Shown here piece after piece: positions 6,360 through 13,313 of a DNA stretch of 25,779 nt; the first letter of the stretch is position 1, and each line of letters starts with the position of its first letter. The notes beneath the pieces are model-generated. The model did no database searches. It saw only the letters and a program-made list of their open reading frames with translations, and was not told where the DNA came from. Origin of the DNA: Heyndrickxia sporothermodurans (GTDB lineage: Bacteria > Bacillota > Bacilli > Bacillales > Bacillaceae_C); NCBI RefSeq assembly GCF_016785185.1, contig NZ_JAEKDY010000046.1; one strand, 5' to 3'. A program made the position numbers and the translations under genes.

Positions 6360-7241
6360 ATGAGTTATAATCCAATCATACAAAAAACGATTGAGCATAT
6401 AGAGAAAAACTTACACGAAGCACTTTCGTTAGAAAGCATTGCTCAATTTGCTGGATTTTCTAAGTATCACTTTCATCGTATTTTTCAAAAGGAGATTGGT
6501 GTAACAGCATCTGAATATATTCGGTACCGTAGAATTGCTAATTCTGCAAATATGCTGCTTTATTCGGGAGAAAAAATAATAGATATCGCGGTCTATTATC
6601 GCTTTGAGTCACAAGAATCATTTACTCGTTCCTTTAAGAAGTATTATCAATTACCACCAGGAAAATATAGAAAATTTATGAGTAAATTAACCTTACAAAG
6701 GGAGGAAGTTGTTTTGAAAAATGAACAGTTAGTAAAAGGATGGCAATTAAGCGGGAGTCACCCATTTAATTACGAGATGGGAATTGATCATGAAATCTTT
6801 CATAAAGGGAACGCATCTGGATTTTTAAAATCGGTTTCTGTACAATCCCAAGGGGAGTTTGCAACGATGATGCAACAATTTAAGGCAGAGAAACATCTTG
6901 GTAAAAGAGTAAAGTTATCCGGGTTTATAAAATCTAAAGATGTTGATGGGTTCTGTGGTTTTTGGATGCGTATAGATGATGCTCTTGGGGATGTGTTGCA
7001 ATTCGATAATATGGGTAACCGTCCAATAGTAGGAGATACTGAATGGAATCATTATCACATTGTTTTAGATGTACCTGAAAATAGTACAGTGATTGCTTTT
7101 GGTGTTTTGCTTTCTGGAAACGGACATGTATGGATTGATGAACTTAAATTTGAAGAAGTTGATAATGGTACACCAACAACTAATATCGATTTTACTGGTG
7201 ACCTCTTAGATGAGCCTACTAATTTGTCTTTTGAGGAGTAG
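6360..7241 (+). CDS. AraC-family transcriptional regulator with unusual C-terminal domain
   Basis: Residues 1-105 are a classic double helix-turn-helix of the AraC/XylS family: IIQKTIEHIEKNLHEALSLE, then SIAQFAGFSKYHFHRIFQKE and IDIAVYYRFESQESFTRSFK, ending PPGKYRKF. The DNA-binding domain is N-terminal, the SoxS/Rob-like order. The following 180 residues (GWQLSGSHPFNYEMGIDHEIFH ... GFWMRIDDALGDVLQFDNMG ... HVWIDELKFEE) look like an all-beta jelly-roll as in carbohydrate-binding modules, not a GyrI domain. The start is ATG 6360; AAGGAGG lies 13 bases before it, longer than usual, but no better in-frame codon exists. The next gene is a 73-residue membrane protein 90 bases downstream. The ligand is unknown. 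Confidence 0.85.
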   Translation: MSYNPIIQKTIEHIEKNLHEALSLESIAQFAGFSKYHFHRIFQKEIGVTASEYIRYRRIANSANMLLYSGEKIIDIAVYYRFESQESFTRSFKKYYQLPPGKYRKFMSKLTLQREEVVLKNEQLVKGWQLSGSHPFNYEMGIDHEIFHKGNASGFLKSVSVQSQGEFATMMQQFKAEKHLGKRVKLSGFIKSKDVDGFCGFWMRIDDALGDVLQFDNMGNRPIVGDTEWNHYHIVLDVPENSTVIAFGVLLSGNGHVWIDELKFEEVDNGTPTTNIDFTGDLLDEPTNLSFEE

Positions 7242-7275
7242 GGATAGATAATTGCGAAATTTTTTAAAGTTATTT

Positions 7276-7337
7276 AGTGATAATTCTGACAGACTAGTGG
7301 CGTTTATGGTATGTTAAAAAAAGGAGTGATAATGATG
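7276..7337 (+). promoter_or_regulatory. Conserved leader A, shared with the leader at 9088-9151
   Basis: AGTGAyAATTCTGACA (7276-7291), then GCGTTTATGGTATGTTA and GGAGTGATAATGATGGA are repeated almost base for base before the paralogue at 9146. CTGACA and TATGTT (7310-7315, preceded by an extended -10 TGG) are 18 bp apart. However, that promoter would place the transcript start inside the ribosome binding site, so the exact promoter is uncertain. Confidence 0.5.
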
Positions 7338-7553
7338 GAGGGATTTGTATTTAATTTTAAAAATAAACGAGTTCGAGTGTGGTTCTTAACGGTTTTACCG
7401 GCTATTATTCTTGCAATACTTTTGTATACTTTATTACCAATAAAATACAATGTTATCCCAATGCTGTTTCTTATAGCTGCAGTAATGATTTATTATAGTT
7501 GGGTTTTTATCGATAAAAAGAAACAGAGGAAAGATGATACTTTTCTCAACTAA
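7332..7553 (+). CDS. Small two-span membrane protein, 73 residues (copy A of a duplicated pair)
   Basis: The ATG at 7332 (or the ATG at 7335) follows AAGGAGTGAT; an in-frame ATG at 7311 is in the shared leader and is unlikely to be used. The protein has a charged N-terminus (FNFKNKRVR), two hydrophobic spans (about 20-37 and 44-60), and the C-terminal tail DKKKQRKDD. By hand alignment 47 of 73 positions match the protein at 9146-9367 without gaps, so the pair arose by duplication. The YitT and LapA-like genes lie between them. I do not recognise a named family; similar short Bacillus membrane proteins are hypothetical. A strong terminator follows at 7579. Confidence 0.75.
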   Translation: MMEGFVFNFKNKRVRVWFLTVLPAIILAILLYTLLPIKYNVIPMLFLIAAVMIYYSWVFIDKKKQRKDDTFLN

Positions 7554-7578
7554 CTGGTGAACTTAATACATTTAAAAG

Positions 7579-7619
7579 AAAACGTCATTTTGAACTCTTT
7601 TTTCATAATGACGTTTTTA
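7579..7619 (+). terminator. Intrinsic terminator after the 73-residue protein A
   Basis: AAAACGTCATT (7579-7589) pairs with AATGACGTTTT (7607-7617) as an 11-bp stem around a 17-base loop, ending in a short T-run. Confidence 0.75.
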
Positions 7620-7688
7620 ATGTTGTTAAAAAAATGCATTAACATCCAGAATAACGAACTTTCACTGATGCAGTACTATCGTATATCT

Positions 7689-7940
7689 TTACGAATTATC
7701 ATCCACATTATTATTTTCTGCCCTTTTTAATGCCTTTTGAAGCTGATAAATTTTCATCATACCAATTAATCCAGCTAATAGTGCTCCCAATAGAACCGAT
7801 CCAATAATAACAAGAATTAATGGCCAATCGGCTTTTCCAAATAAATAATTAACTGTTACAGGTTCAACATTGATTACCGAAAAAATTGCAATAACTAAGA
7901 CGACAATTAATGCTAATAGTAAGTTCCATTGCTTTTTCAT
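7689..7940 (-). CDS. LapA-like (DUF1049) small membrane protein
   Basis: From the ATG at 7940 the gene encodes 83 residues: MKKQWNLLLALIVVLVIAIF (first span), a short outer loop containing NVEPVTVNYLFG, a second span (LILVIIGSVLLGALLAGLIG), and a cytoplasmic coiled tail (MKIYQLQKALKRAENN). The pattern F-x-x-x-N-x-x-P-V-x-V-[NS]-[YF], two spans, then a K/R-rich helix defines the LapA/DUF1049 family. That family is named for a lipopolysaccharide-assembly accessory protein in enterobacteria; its role in Gram-positive cells is unknown. A GAGGTGG ribosome binding site lies 3-4 bases upstream of this ATG, which favours it over longer in-frame starts. It is a monocistronic unit. Confidence 0.8.
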   Translation of the reverse strand: MKKQWNLLLALIVVLVIAIFSVINVEPVTVNYLFGKADWPLILVIIGSVLLGALLAGLIGMMKIYQLQKALKRAENNNVDDNS

Positions 7941-8174
7941 AAGCCACCTCATTACTATTTTTTTTAATACTATCAGAATATATTCTAAAATCATAGCTTT
8001 TAGGACATACTCTTATCCATTGTAAAAAAGCATGCCTTTTGAATTTCCCCTCTTTGCAAAGAACATATTTTCCATCAGAATATTCGACTTTCGTAGAGAA
8101 TAAAGCATGGGAAAAATACTTAGAATACATATATGGTAAAATTAAAAGATAAATTGATTGAATAGAGGTTCGGT

Positions 8175-9047
8175 ATGAGCAATGTGAAAAAGTACAAATC
8201 AAAAAGGTTAAAGACAATTTTACGTGGATTGATCATTATAATTGGGGGATTTATAGCGGCATATGGTCTAGAAACTGTCTTAATCCCCAATAATGTATCT
8301 GATGGTGGGGTAACGGGGCTTAGTATCGTTGCATCGAAACTATTTGGATTACCATTAGGCGTTTTAATTGCGATTATTAACATCCCTTTTATTTGGTTAG
8401 GGTATCAACAAATTGGTAAAAGCTTTGCAGTTTTTTCGGTTATAGGAATCGTTTCATTATCTATTGGTACAAGCCTTATGCATCATATCCCAGCGATTAT
8501 TGAGGGGGATACCTTGCTAGTTACCGTCGTTGGTGGTATTATCCTCGGTTTGGGAATGGGGCTAGCTTTGCGTAATGGCGGTGCATTAGATGGAATTGAT
8601 ATGCTAGCCGTACTACTTTCCCGGAAATTACCGTTTGGAACAAGTGATTTAATTCTTTTCTTAAACTTGTTTGTATTTATTTTTGTTACAACTATATTCG
8701 GTCTTCAAGGGGCAATTCTTTCGGCAATTGCTTACTTTATTGCTTCGAAGGTGATTCATATCGTTGAGGTAGGTTTAAGCGGCTCTAAAACCTTTAAAAT
8801 TATCACCACTCAACCTGAATTAATGGTAGAGACTATACGTGATCGCTTGGGCAGAAGCGCAACGTATAATGAAGTTTACGGTGGCTATACAAGAGAAAAA
8901 TTTAAAGAAATCACTTGTGTCATTAACCGCTTAGAAGAAAGTAAAATAAAAGAAATCATTCATGAAATTGACGAAACCGCTTTTGTTACAGTATATGACG
9001 TTGCAGAAGTTAAGGGTGGTAATTTCAGAAAGAATAATATTCATTAG
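8175..9047 (+). CDS. YitT-family membrane protein (DUF161 + DUF2179)
   Basis: A 290-residue protein with five to six membrane spans. The family's signature loop LIPNNVSDGGVTGLSI follows the first span (about residues 36-51), and a second glycine-rich repeat GLALRNGGALDGIDMLAVLL follows the fourth. The soluble C-terminal DUF2179 domain (about 205-285) has TFKIITTQPELM, RSATYNEVYGGYTR and the final strand FVTVYDVAEVKGGNF. Bacilli carry several paralogues (YitT, YpjC, YqfU, YvjA, YdeO), so I assign no exact symbol. Function is not settled; transport or signalling is proposed for the family. The start ATG 8175 follows AGAGGT. An extended -10 (TGGTAAAAT, 8134-8142) lies upstream. Confidence 0.85.
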   Translation: MSNVKKYKSKRLKTILRGLIIIIGGFIAAYGLETVLIPNNVSDGGVTGLSIVASKLFGLPLGVLIAIINIPFIWLGYQQIGKSFAVFSVIGIVSLSIGTSLMHHIPAIIEGDTLLVTVVGGIILGLGMGLALRNGGALDGIDMLAVLLSRKLPFGTSDLILFLNLFVFIFVTTIFGLQGAILSAIAYFIASKVIHIVEVGLSGSKTFKIITTQPELMVETIRDRLGRSATYNEVYGGYTREKFKEITCVINRLEESKIKEIIHEIDETAFVTVYDVAEVKGGNFRKNNIH

Positions 9048-9087
9048 ATAAAACTAAGTAAATTTGAAACCTCAGTTAGCTGTGTAA

Positions 9088-9151
9088 AGTGACAATTCTG
9101 ACAAATGTGTTGCGTTTATGGTATGTTATACAAGAGGGAGTGATAATGATG
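9088..9151 (+). promoter_or_regulatory. Conserved leader B, near-copy of the leader at 7276-7337
   Basis: AGTGACAATTCTGACA (9088-9103), GCGTTTATGGTATGTTA and GGGAGTGATAATGATGGA match leader A. This indicates that the duplication included the control region and that both genes may respond to the same signal. Confidence 0.5.
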
Positions 9152-9367
9152 GACAGTTTCGAATTCAATTTTAAAAATAAACGAATACAAATGTGGCTAA
9201 AAACGGTCCTTCCAGCCATTATACTTGCGATATTTTTGTATACTTTTATACCAACAAAGTTGAATTATATCCCAACGTTGGTTCTTGTAACGGCAGTAAT
9301 TATTTATTATGGTTGGGCTTTCAACGATAAAAAGAAACAGAAGAAAGATAACGCTTTGCTCAACTAA
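9146..9367 (+). CDS. Small two-span membrane protein, 73 residues (copy B)
   Basis: Starting at ATG 9146 (or 9149) behind GAGGGAGTGAT, this paralogue of the 7332-7553 protein keeps the FNFKNKR start, the T-V-L-P-A-I-I-L-A-I span, the second span ending I-I-Y-Y-x-W and the DKKKQKKDN tail. Differences between the copies are concentrated in the spans and at residues 14-19. It follows the YitT-family gene by about 100 bases and ends in its own terminator at 9447. Function unknown; a membrane-anchored regulator or stress peptide is possible but unsupported. Confidence 0.75.
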   Translation: MMDSFEFNFKNKRIQMWLKTVLPAIILAIFLYTFIPTKLNYIPTLVLVTAVIIYYGWAFNDKKKQKKDNALLN

Positions 9368-9446
9368 CTAGAGTTAGTTACAAAAAGCCTTTAAAAATAT
9401 ATATCATGATATGGCTATCAAGTAATAACTTAATACACTTTAAAAT

Positions 9447-9474
9447 AAAAATGACACAACTGTGTCATTTTTTA
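9447..9474 (+). terminator. Intrinsic terminator after the 73-residue protein B
   Basis: ATGACAC (9451-9457) pairs with GTGTCAT (9462-9468) around an AACT loop, with flanking A-run and T-run extending the stem. A strong, near-symmetrical terminator. Confidence 0.85.
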
Positions 9475-9565
9475 ATACTTTTTTATGATGCGTGTTGACT
9501 AAAGTGCTTTTTCTTAAACCATAATGCGACGTTTACAATTGAAAAATAATGAGGGTGTGCAATTT

Positions 9566-9859
9566 ATGAAGGTTATTTTAGAGCTAATTAGAATTATCCT
9601 GATATTTGGATTTTTGGGTGGTGTTTTTAGTTCTGTTTTAAACTATACATACAAATCATTAGGTGTAAACTGCTATGAATGGACAGGATTTTTAGCCGTT
9701 TTAATCTTATTGTTTGTCATGTATAGAAACAAATCGCAGTTTAATGGGTGGTACAATGGAAAAGGAAAAGAAAAACTATCTCGAAAAGTCACTAAATCTC
9801 TACTATCTTTCTCCGTATTCTTATTAATATTGCCTCCTTTTTTAAGTTATCTTTGGTGA
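9566..9859 (+). CDS. Hypothetical three-span membrane protein, 97 residues
   Basis: The ATG at 9566 follows GAGGGTG by 8 bases; the frame upstream lacks a start with a binding site. The product has three hydrophobic segments: LIRIILIFGFLGGVFSSVLN (about 7-26), the segment WTGFLAVLILLFVMY (about 37-51) and a final LLSFSVFLLILPPFLSYLW. A polar loop (NKSQFNGWYNGKGKEKLSRK) separates the last two. No family is recognised and no operon partner is seen; the next genes downstream run the other way (crcB pair). Confidence 0.65.
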   Translation: MKVILELIRIILIFGFLGGVFSSVLNYTYKSLGVNCYEWTGFLAVLILLFVMYRNKSQFNGWYNGKGKEKLSRKVTKSLLSFSVFLLILPPFLSYLW

Positions 9860-9951
9860 GGAAAAAACATTCTATTTTTAAAAATTGAAAATTAAAGACT
9901 GATGGGACAACAGATTAGGTCCTTTGTCCGATTCTTGTACTGAAAAATCCC

Positions 9952-10314
9952 TTAAAAAACCTCACCTATTTTTAGCCCAATAAATGCAAGCAATATTCCG
10001 ACTGTATAACCGATGCTTAAATACAAAACCATCACATTCCAATTTTTCTTTTCATAAAGTTGGACATTTTCTAATTTAAAGGTAGAAAAAGTGGTAAACG
10101 CCCCCGTGAATCCCGTCCCTAATAGTAATTGCCAGGACTTTTCTAAATTTGCTCCGATAATTAGACCGAGGAGAAACGAACCGATTAGATTCACAAAAAG
10201 GGTAGCTATTGGAAAAGTAGATGGGTATTTGCTCTTTATCCAGTTACTCATTCCGAAGCGGAAAATTGCGCCAAAAAATCCCCCGATTGCTACTAATGTA
10301 ATATGTGCAATCAT
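9952..10314 (-). CDS. crcB: CrcB/Fluc fluoride channel, second subunit
   Basis: A 120-residue protein with four membrane spans and the Fluc family landmarks: GFFGAIFRFGMSNW at the N-terminus, LFVNLIGSFLLGLI (with the conserved Asn of span 2), and GTGFTGAFTTFSTFKLEN containing the T-F-S-T-F sequence that lines the fluoride path. Fluc proteins are dual-topology dimers that export fluoride passively. In bacilli two non-identical genes supply the two orientations. The ATG overlaps the TGA of the upstream crcB gene (ATGA, 10311-10314), so the two are translated together. Expression should depend on the fluoride riboswitch at the head of the operon. Confidence 0.93.
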   Translation of the reverse strand: MIAHITLVAIGGFFGAIFRFGMSNWIKSKYPSTFPIATLFVNLIGSFLLGLIIGANLEKSWQLLLGTGFTGAFTTFSTFKLENVQLYEKKNWNVMVLYLSIGYTVGILLAFIGLKIGEVF

Positions 10315-10700
10315 TTAGAGATCACCTCGTTTTTGGAAGTTCCTAAATTAAAACCACACCAGGAGAATAATAGCCCACCCCAAAGACTTAAGAGTACATA
10401 ACCGATTGCAATAGCCCATTTCGCGTTCATTACTAGTTGAACGGTTTCCACACTAAAGGTAGAAAAAGTCGTAAAGGAGCCAATCAATCCGGTTCCTATT
10501 GCAGTAATCATATAAGGATGGAGAAATTTGAGCCGTGGTACAAAGGTTGTTACCCATCCTAAAATAAAACTTCCTACCATATTAGTTAAAAAGGTTGCTA
10601 ACGGAAAGTCGTATAGCCACCAATGGTTAAAGTAAATTCCAACTAAATAACGTAAGGATGCCCCGAGTATCCCGGCAATGCCAACGAATAAATACTGCAC
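10311..10700 (-). CDS. crcB: CrcB/Fluc fluoride channel, first subunit
   Basis: A 129-residue Fluc protein, read from a GTG start at 10700 with AGAGGTG upstream. Landmarks are GILGASLRYLVGIYF, LTNMVGSFILGW (conserved Asn in span 2), and GTGLIGSFTTFSTFSVETV with the phenylalanine/threonine fluoride track. It is the first gene after the riboswitch terminator and overlaps the second crcB gene by four bases. It is clearly diverged from its partner, as expected of a heterodimeric Fluc in which each subunit takes one membrane orientation. Function follows both from the family and from the cognate riboswitch. The product protects the cell from fluoride entering as HF. Confidence 0.93.
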   Translation of the reverse strand: MQYLFVGIAGILGASLRYLVGIYFNHWWLYDFPLATFLTNMVGSFILGWVTTFVPRLKFLHPYMITAIGTGLIGSFTTFSTFSVETVQLVMNAKWAIAIGYVLLSLWGGLLFSWCGFNLGTSKNEVISK

Positions 10701-10739
10701 GATTGTTCACCTCTAGTATATAGTTCCCTAACATAAAAA

Positions 10740-10772
10740 GACTCCTACCAGATAATTTTTCCGGTAGGAGTC
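10740..10772 (-). terminator. Riboswitch-controlled terminator of the crcB operon
   Basis: On the minus strand GACTCCTACC (10772-10763) pairs perfectly with GGTAGGAGTC (10749-10740), followed by a T-run. The left arm is itself the 3' part of the fluoride aptamer, so aptamer folding and terminator formation are mutually exclusive. Fluoride should allow read-through. Confidence 0.93.
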
Positions 10773-10810
10773 ATTAGCCTAGTAGCACGTCTGGCGAACT
10801 CCATCGCCCT
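10757..10810 (-). promoter_or_regulatory. Fluoride riboswitch (crcB motif)
   Basis: The minus strand reads GGGCGATGGAGTTCGCC, then a variable stem (GTGCTACTAG), then GCTAATGACTCCTACC. These are the conserved elements of the crcB motif: the GGCGAUGG...UUCGCC stem with its pseudoknot partner GGAG/CTCC, and the UGAUGACUCCUAC-like 3' segment (here CTAATGACTCCTAC). It lies directly upstream of two crcB genes, and its 3' end is shared with the terminator. Genetic ON switch by fluoride binding is established for this class. Confidence 0.95.
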
Positions 10811-10826
10811 TTAAATTTATAGCGCT

Positions 10827-10855
10827 ATTTTAGCATATAATTATAAATTTACCAA
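10827..10855 (-). promoter_or_regulatory. Sigma-A-like promoter of the crcB operon
   Basis: On the minus strand TTGGTA (10855-10850), a 17-bp spacer and TAAAAT (10832-10827) with an upstream TG (extended -10, TGCTAAAAT). The start point would fall about 10 bases before the riboswitch. Confidence 0.65.
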
Positions 10856-10876
10856 TGGAATATTTATTATGGGGGC

Positions 10877-11130
10877 CGCTTTTCCCTTTCCCGGTCCGAT
10901 AGAAGTACGCCCGGCACAGCAATGGGACTGCTTCTCCTTTAACCGGTTCCATAGCAGTACGCCCGGCACAGCAATGGTACCGCTTTTCCCTATCCCGGTC
11001 CGATAGAAGTACGACTAGCACAGCAATGGTACCGCTTCTCCTTTAACCGGTTCCATAGCAGTACGCCCGGCACAGCCATGGAACCGCTTTTCCCTATCCC
11101 GGCACCATTCCAGCATTGCTCTATCGGACC
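10877..11130. repeat. Array of 52-bp GC-rich tandem repeats (4 full copies plus a partial) with internal dyads
   Basis: Full copies begin at 10877, 10929, 10981 and 11033, and a partial fifth at 11085. Copies alternate between two variants: A, with CCGGTCCGATAGAAG, and B, with ACCGGTTCCATAGCAG. The higher-order period is therefore 104 bp. All full copies share a core close to AGTACGCCCGGCACAGC. Each copy can form a hairpin around that core: CGGTTCCAT (11048-11056) pairs perfectly with ATGGAACCG (11078-11086), and the other copies pair with one to two mismatches. GGTCCGATAG (10893, 10997) is also inverted as CTATCGGACC at 11121-11130. The block is much richer in GC than its surroundings. Since 52 is not a multiple of three, the minus-strand open frames across it are not a coding repeat. 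The region 11131-11208 up to yuiD holds nothing else I can name. Confidence 0.9.
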
Positions 11131-11208
11131 ACTTGCAATGTCCATAAACAAAAACAATTACTCCATTATTCGTACAAATAACGGAACTAGGGTCCAAACT
11201 CGCAACCA

Positions 11209-11679
11209 TTAGAATGGATAAATATAAAATGTTAACAAACCTACTAAGATACCTGTAATGATTCCAAAGAAAACCTCAACTGGTTTATGTCCTAACAATT
11301 CTTTAAACTTCTTTTGGTACTGATACTTCGTAACATCATGATCTTTAATGATTTCAATTAATTGATTGAAATCAGCTAATAATTTATTTAACACTTCAGC
11401 ATGGAACCCGGCTTCCCTTCGAACACCAATCGCATCATGAATAACGATGGCGGAAACAACGACGCAGATTGCAAACTCATTAGAATAAAAACCGGAAGTT
11501 AATCCGATGGCGGTGGTTAGGGAAATAACTGTAGCTGTATGTGAGCTGGGCATGCCACCTGTACTTAAAAATAAACTCCATTTCAATTCCCGTGAGGTTA
11601 AAAAGTGAATGGGAATTTTGACAAATTGGGCAATTAACATACCTAAAAGAGCGGCTAAAATGGGATATGACAGAAACAT
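11209..11679 (-). CDS. yuiD: YuiD-like divergent PAP2 family membrane protein (DUF212)
   Basis: A 156-residue protein that matches the YuiD/DUF212 pattern: MFLSYPILAALLGMLIAQFV, the motif GGMPSSHTATV (residues about 41-51, the P-S-S-H of PAP2 acid phosphatases), IVIHDAIGVRREAG (about 79-92) with the Arg-x-x-x-Gly, and the terminal LGHKPVEVFFGIITGILVG with the second conserved His. About four membrane spans are visible. The P-S-S-H and G-H-x-P/x-V motifs point to phosphatase chemistry on a lipid or isoprenoid pyrophosphate, but activity in this subfamily is not established. The start ATG 11679 follows AGGAGG. It is monocistronic and ends just before the repeat array. Confidence 0.85.
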   Translation of the reverse strand: MFLSYPILAALLGMLIAQFVKIPIHFLTSRELKWSLFLSTGGMPSSHTATVISLTTAIGLTSGFYSNEFAICVVVSAIVIHDAIGVRREAGFHAEVLNKLLADFNQLIEIIKDHDVTKYQYQKKFKELLGHKPVEVFFGIITGILVGLLTFYIYPF

Positions 11680-11865
11680 TTTGTCCTCCTATTCATTGGA
11701 TAGGTAATAAAATCACATTATTTTCTTTTATAACATACTCTTATAGTTCCACAAAAAGTCGTATATTAAGCTACTTTTTTGATAATTAAGATTAGATTAC
11801 GGATAGTGGATCAGCCTCATTGTCCCAACCTCAGTGCGAATTATCAAAAAAATCTGATTGATATA

Positions 11866-11894
11866 TTGCATTTTGCATACAAAGATAGTATGAT
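11866..11894 (+). promoter_or_regulatory. Sigma-A promoter of brnQ, flanked by a direct repeat
   Basis: TTGCAT (11866-11871), 17 bp, TATGAT (11889-11894). The 11-mer ATATATTGCAT occurs at 11861-11871, overlapping the -35 box, and again at 11906-11916, just past the expected start point. This is a possible pair of regulator sites 45 bp apart. Confidence 0.65.
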
Positions 11895-11957
11895 AGATTT
11901 CACTAATATATTGCATATAGCATTTTAGCAAAATAATCATCTTAGGGGGAACATATT

Positions 11958-13313
11958 ATGAATGACAAACTATCATTTTCATCTTACTTTGTAGTAGGAG
12001 TCATGCTATTTGCATTGTTTTTCGGAGCGGGCAATTTAATTTTCCCAGCACAGCTTGGTCAAAATGCTGGAACAAATATTATACCTGCAGTTGTAGGCTT
12101 TTTGATTACTGGCGTCGGTTTACCTTTTCTAGGTATCTTAGTGATGGGGTTTTCAGGAAGTCGGAATTTACAAGAACTATCTAGTAGAATTCATCCAATC
12201 TATGGAGTGATTTTTACTTCTCTATTATATTTAACGATTGGGCCATTCTTTGCGGCTCCACGTACTGGGGCAGTAGCATATGACATCGGGATCGCCCCAT
12301 TTGTCGGAAAGGGATTTGAACAAACAGGGTTATTTATTTTCACCTTATTATTTTTTGTAATTACTCTATGGTTTTCTTTGAATCCAGCAAAGATAGTGGA
12401 TCGCGTAGGAAAAATTTTATCGCCTGGTATTATTATTCTTTTATTTATTTTATTAGTAACGGTGATTGTCAAACCAATGGGATCCATTGAAGCTCCACAA
12501 GGTGCATATACAGGTAATGCCTTTATGAAAGGATTTACGGAAGGATATAATACGATGGATGCATTAGCTTCACTAGTATTTGGTATTATTGTCATTAATG
12601 CCATCCGTTCAATGGGTGTGAATTCTACTCGTGGAATCCTTGGTGCAACGGCAAAATCAGGCTTTGTTGCGATTGCATTTCTCGGTATCATTTATGTGGG
12701 AATTACCTACTTAGGGGCAACAAGCACGGGCAGATTTGGTCTCTTTGATACTGGCGGTCCTGTTTTAGGAAGTGCTGCATCTTATTATTTCGGTATGACG
12801 GGAACAGTAATGCTGTCTGTTGTTATCCTGCTTGCCTGTTTAACGACAAGTATAGGCTTAATGACAGCTTGTGGGGAATACTTCCATACACTTATACCAA
12901 AAATAAGCTACAAAATTTTCGTTACGTTTTTCACAGTGTTTACCTTTATCATTGCTAATTTTGGACTAGCAAATATTATTAATTATTCAATTCCTGTATT
13001 AATGTTTCTTTATCCGTTAGCCATTGTATTAATGCTATTAACTTTCTTGTCACCACTTTTCAATCACTCAAAAGTTGTTTATATTTCGGCGACGTTTGTT
13101 ACATTTTTAATAAGTATTATTGATGGGATTAAAAAATTTTATGATCTCTTTAAAATAGATTACGCTGGATGGTTAGAAGGTATTATTTCTTTCTATAAGC
13201 ATTATTTACCTTTATATAATGAAGGACTAGGATGGCTGCTTCCGGTTCTCATTGTAATCTTAGTCACGGGAATCATTGCACGCGTCCATCGATATTCAGA
13301 AGTGCATGCATAG
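11958..13313 (+). CDS. brnQ: BrnQ branched-chain amino acid carrier
   Basis: The 451-residue, twelve-span protein begins with the BrnQ hallmark (VVGVMLFALFFGAGNLIFPA, residues about 11-30) followed by QLGQNAG. It includes the GPFFAAPRTGAV motif at about residues 94-105 and the conserved TACGEYFHTLIPKISY segment near residue 300. LIVCS-family members import leucine, isoleucine and valine with sodium or protons. Length and motifs are standard for the family. The start ATG follows GGGGGAAC. It has its own promoter and is convergent with the GntR gene, from which it is separated by a dispersed repeat and a bidirectional terminator. No T-box or leader is evident, so leucine-responsive control would have to act through a protein. 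Confidence 0.93.
   Translation: MNDKLSFSSYFVVGVMLFALFFGAGNLIFPAQLGQNAGTNIIPAVVGFLITGVGLPFLGILVMGFSGSRNLQELSSRIHPIYGVIFTSLLYLTIGPFFAAPRTGAVAYDIGIAPFVGKGFEQTGLFIFTLLFFVITLWFSLNPAKIVDRVGKILSPGIIILLFILLVTVIVKPMGSIEAPQGAYTGNAFMKGFTEGYNTMDALASLVFGIIVINAIRSMGVNSTRGILGATAKSGFVAIAFLGIIYVGITYLGATSTGRFGLFDTGGPVLGSAASYYFGMTGTVMLSVVILLACLTTSIGLMTACGEYFHTLIPKISYKIFVTFFTVFTFIIANFGLANIINYSIPVLMFLYPLAIVLMLLTFLSPLFNHSKVVYISATFVTFLISIIDGIKKFYDLFKIDYAGWLEGIISFYKHYLPLYNEGLGWLLPVLIVILVTGIIARVHRYSEVHA

Noticed and set aside
7941..8217. Minus-strand frame containing protein-like stretch HALFSTKVEYSDGKYVLCKE
   Set aside because: No start codon with a ribosome binding site, and it overlaps the YitT-family start and its promoter. 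It may be a decayed gene piece but cannot be supported.
10877..11130. CRISPR array
   Set aside because: Repeats are directly contiguous, 52 bp long and variable, with no unique spacers and no cas genes nearby.
10830..11209. Two minus-strand open frames of about 63 residues across the 52-bp repeats
   Set aside because: The repeat unit is not a multiple of three, so each copy is read in a different frame. There is no good ribosome binding site, and the frames stay open because the repeats are GC-rich. They are by-products of the repeat.
12200..12691. 163-residue open frame antisense to brnQ
   Set aside because: Entirely inside the BrnQ coding sequence, composition typical of an antisense shadow (Pro/Ile/Thr-rich).
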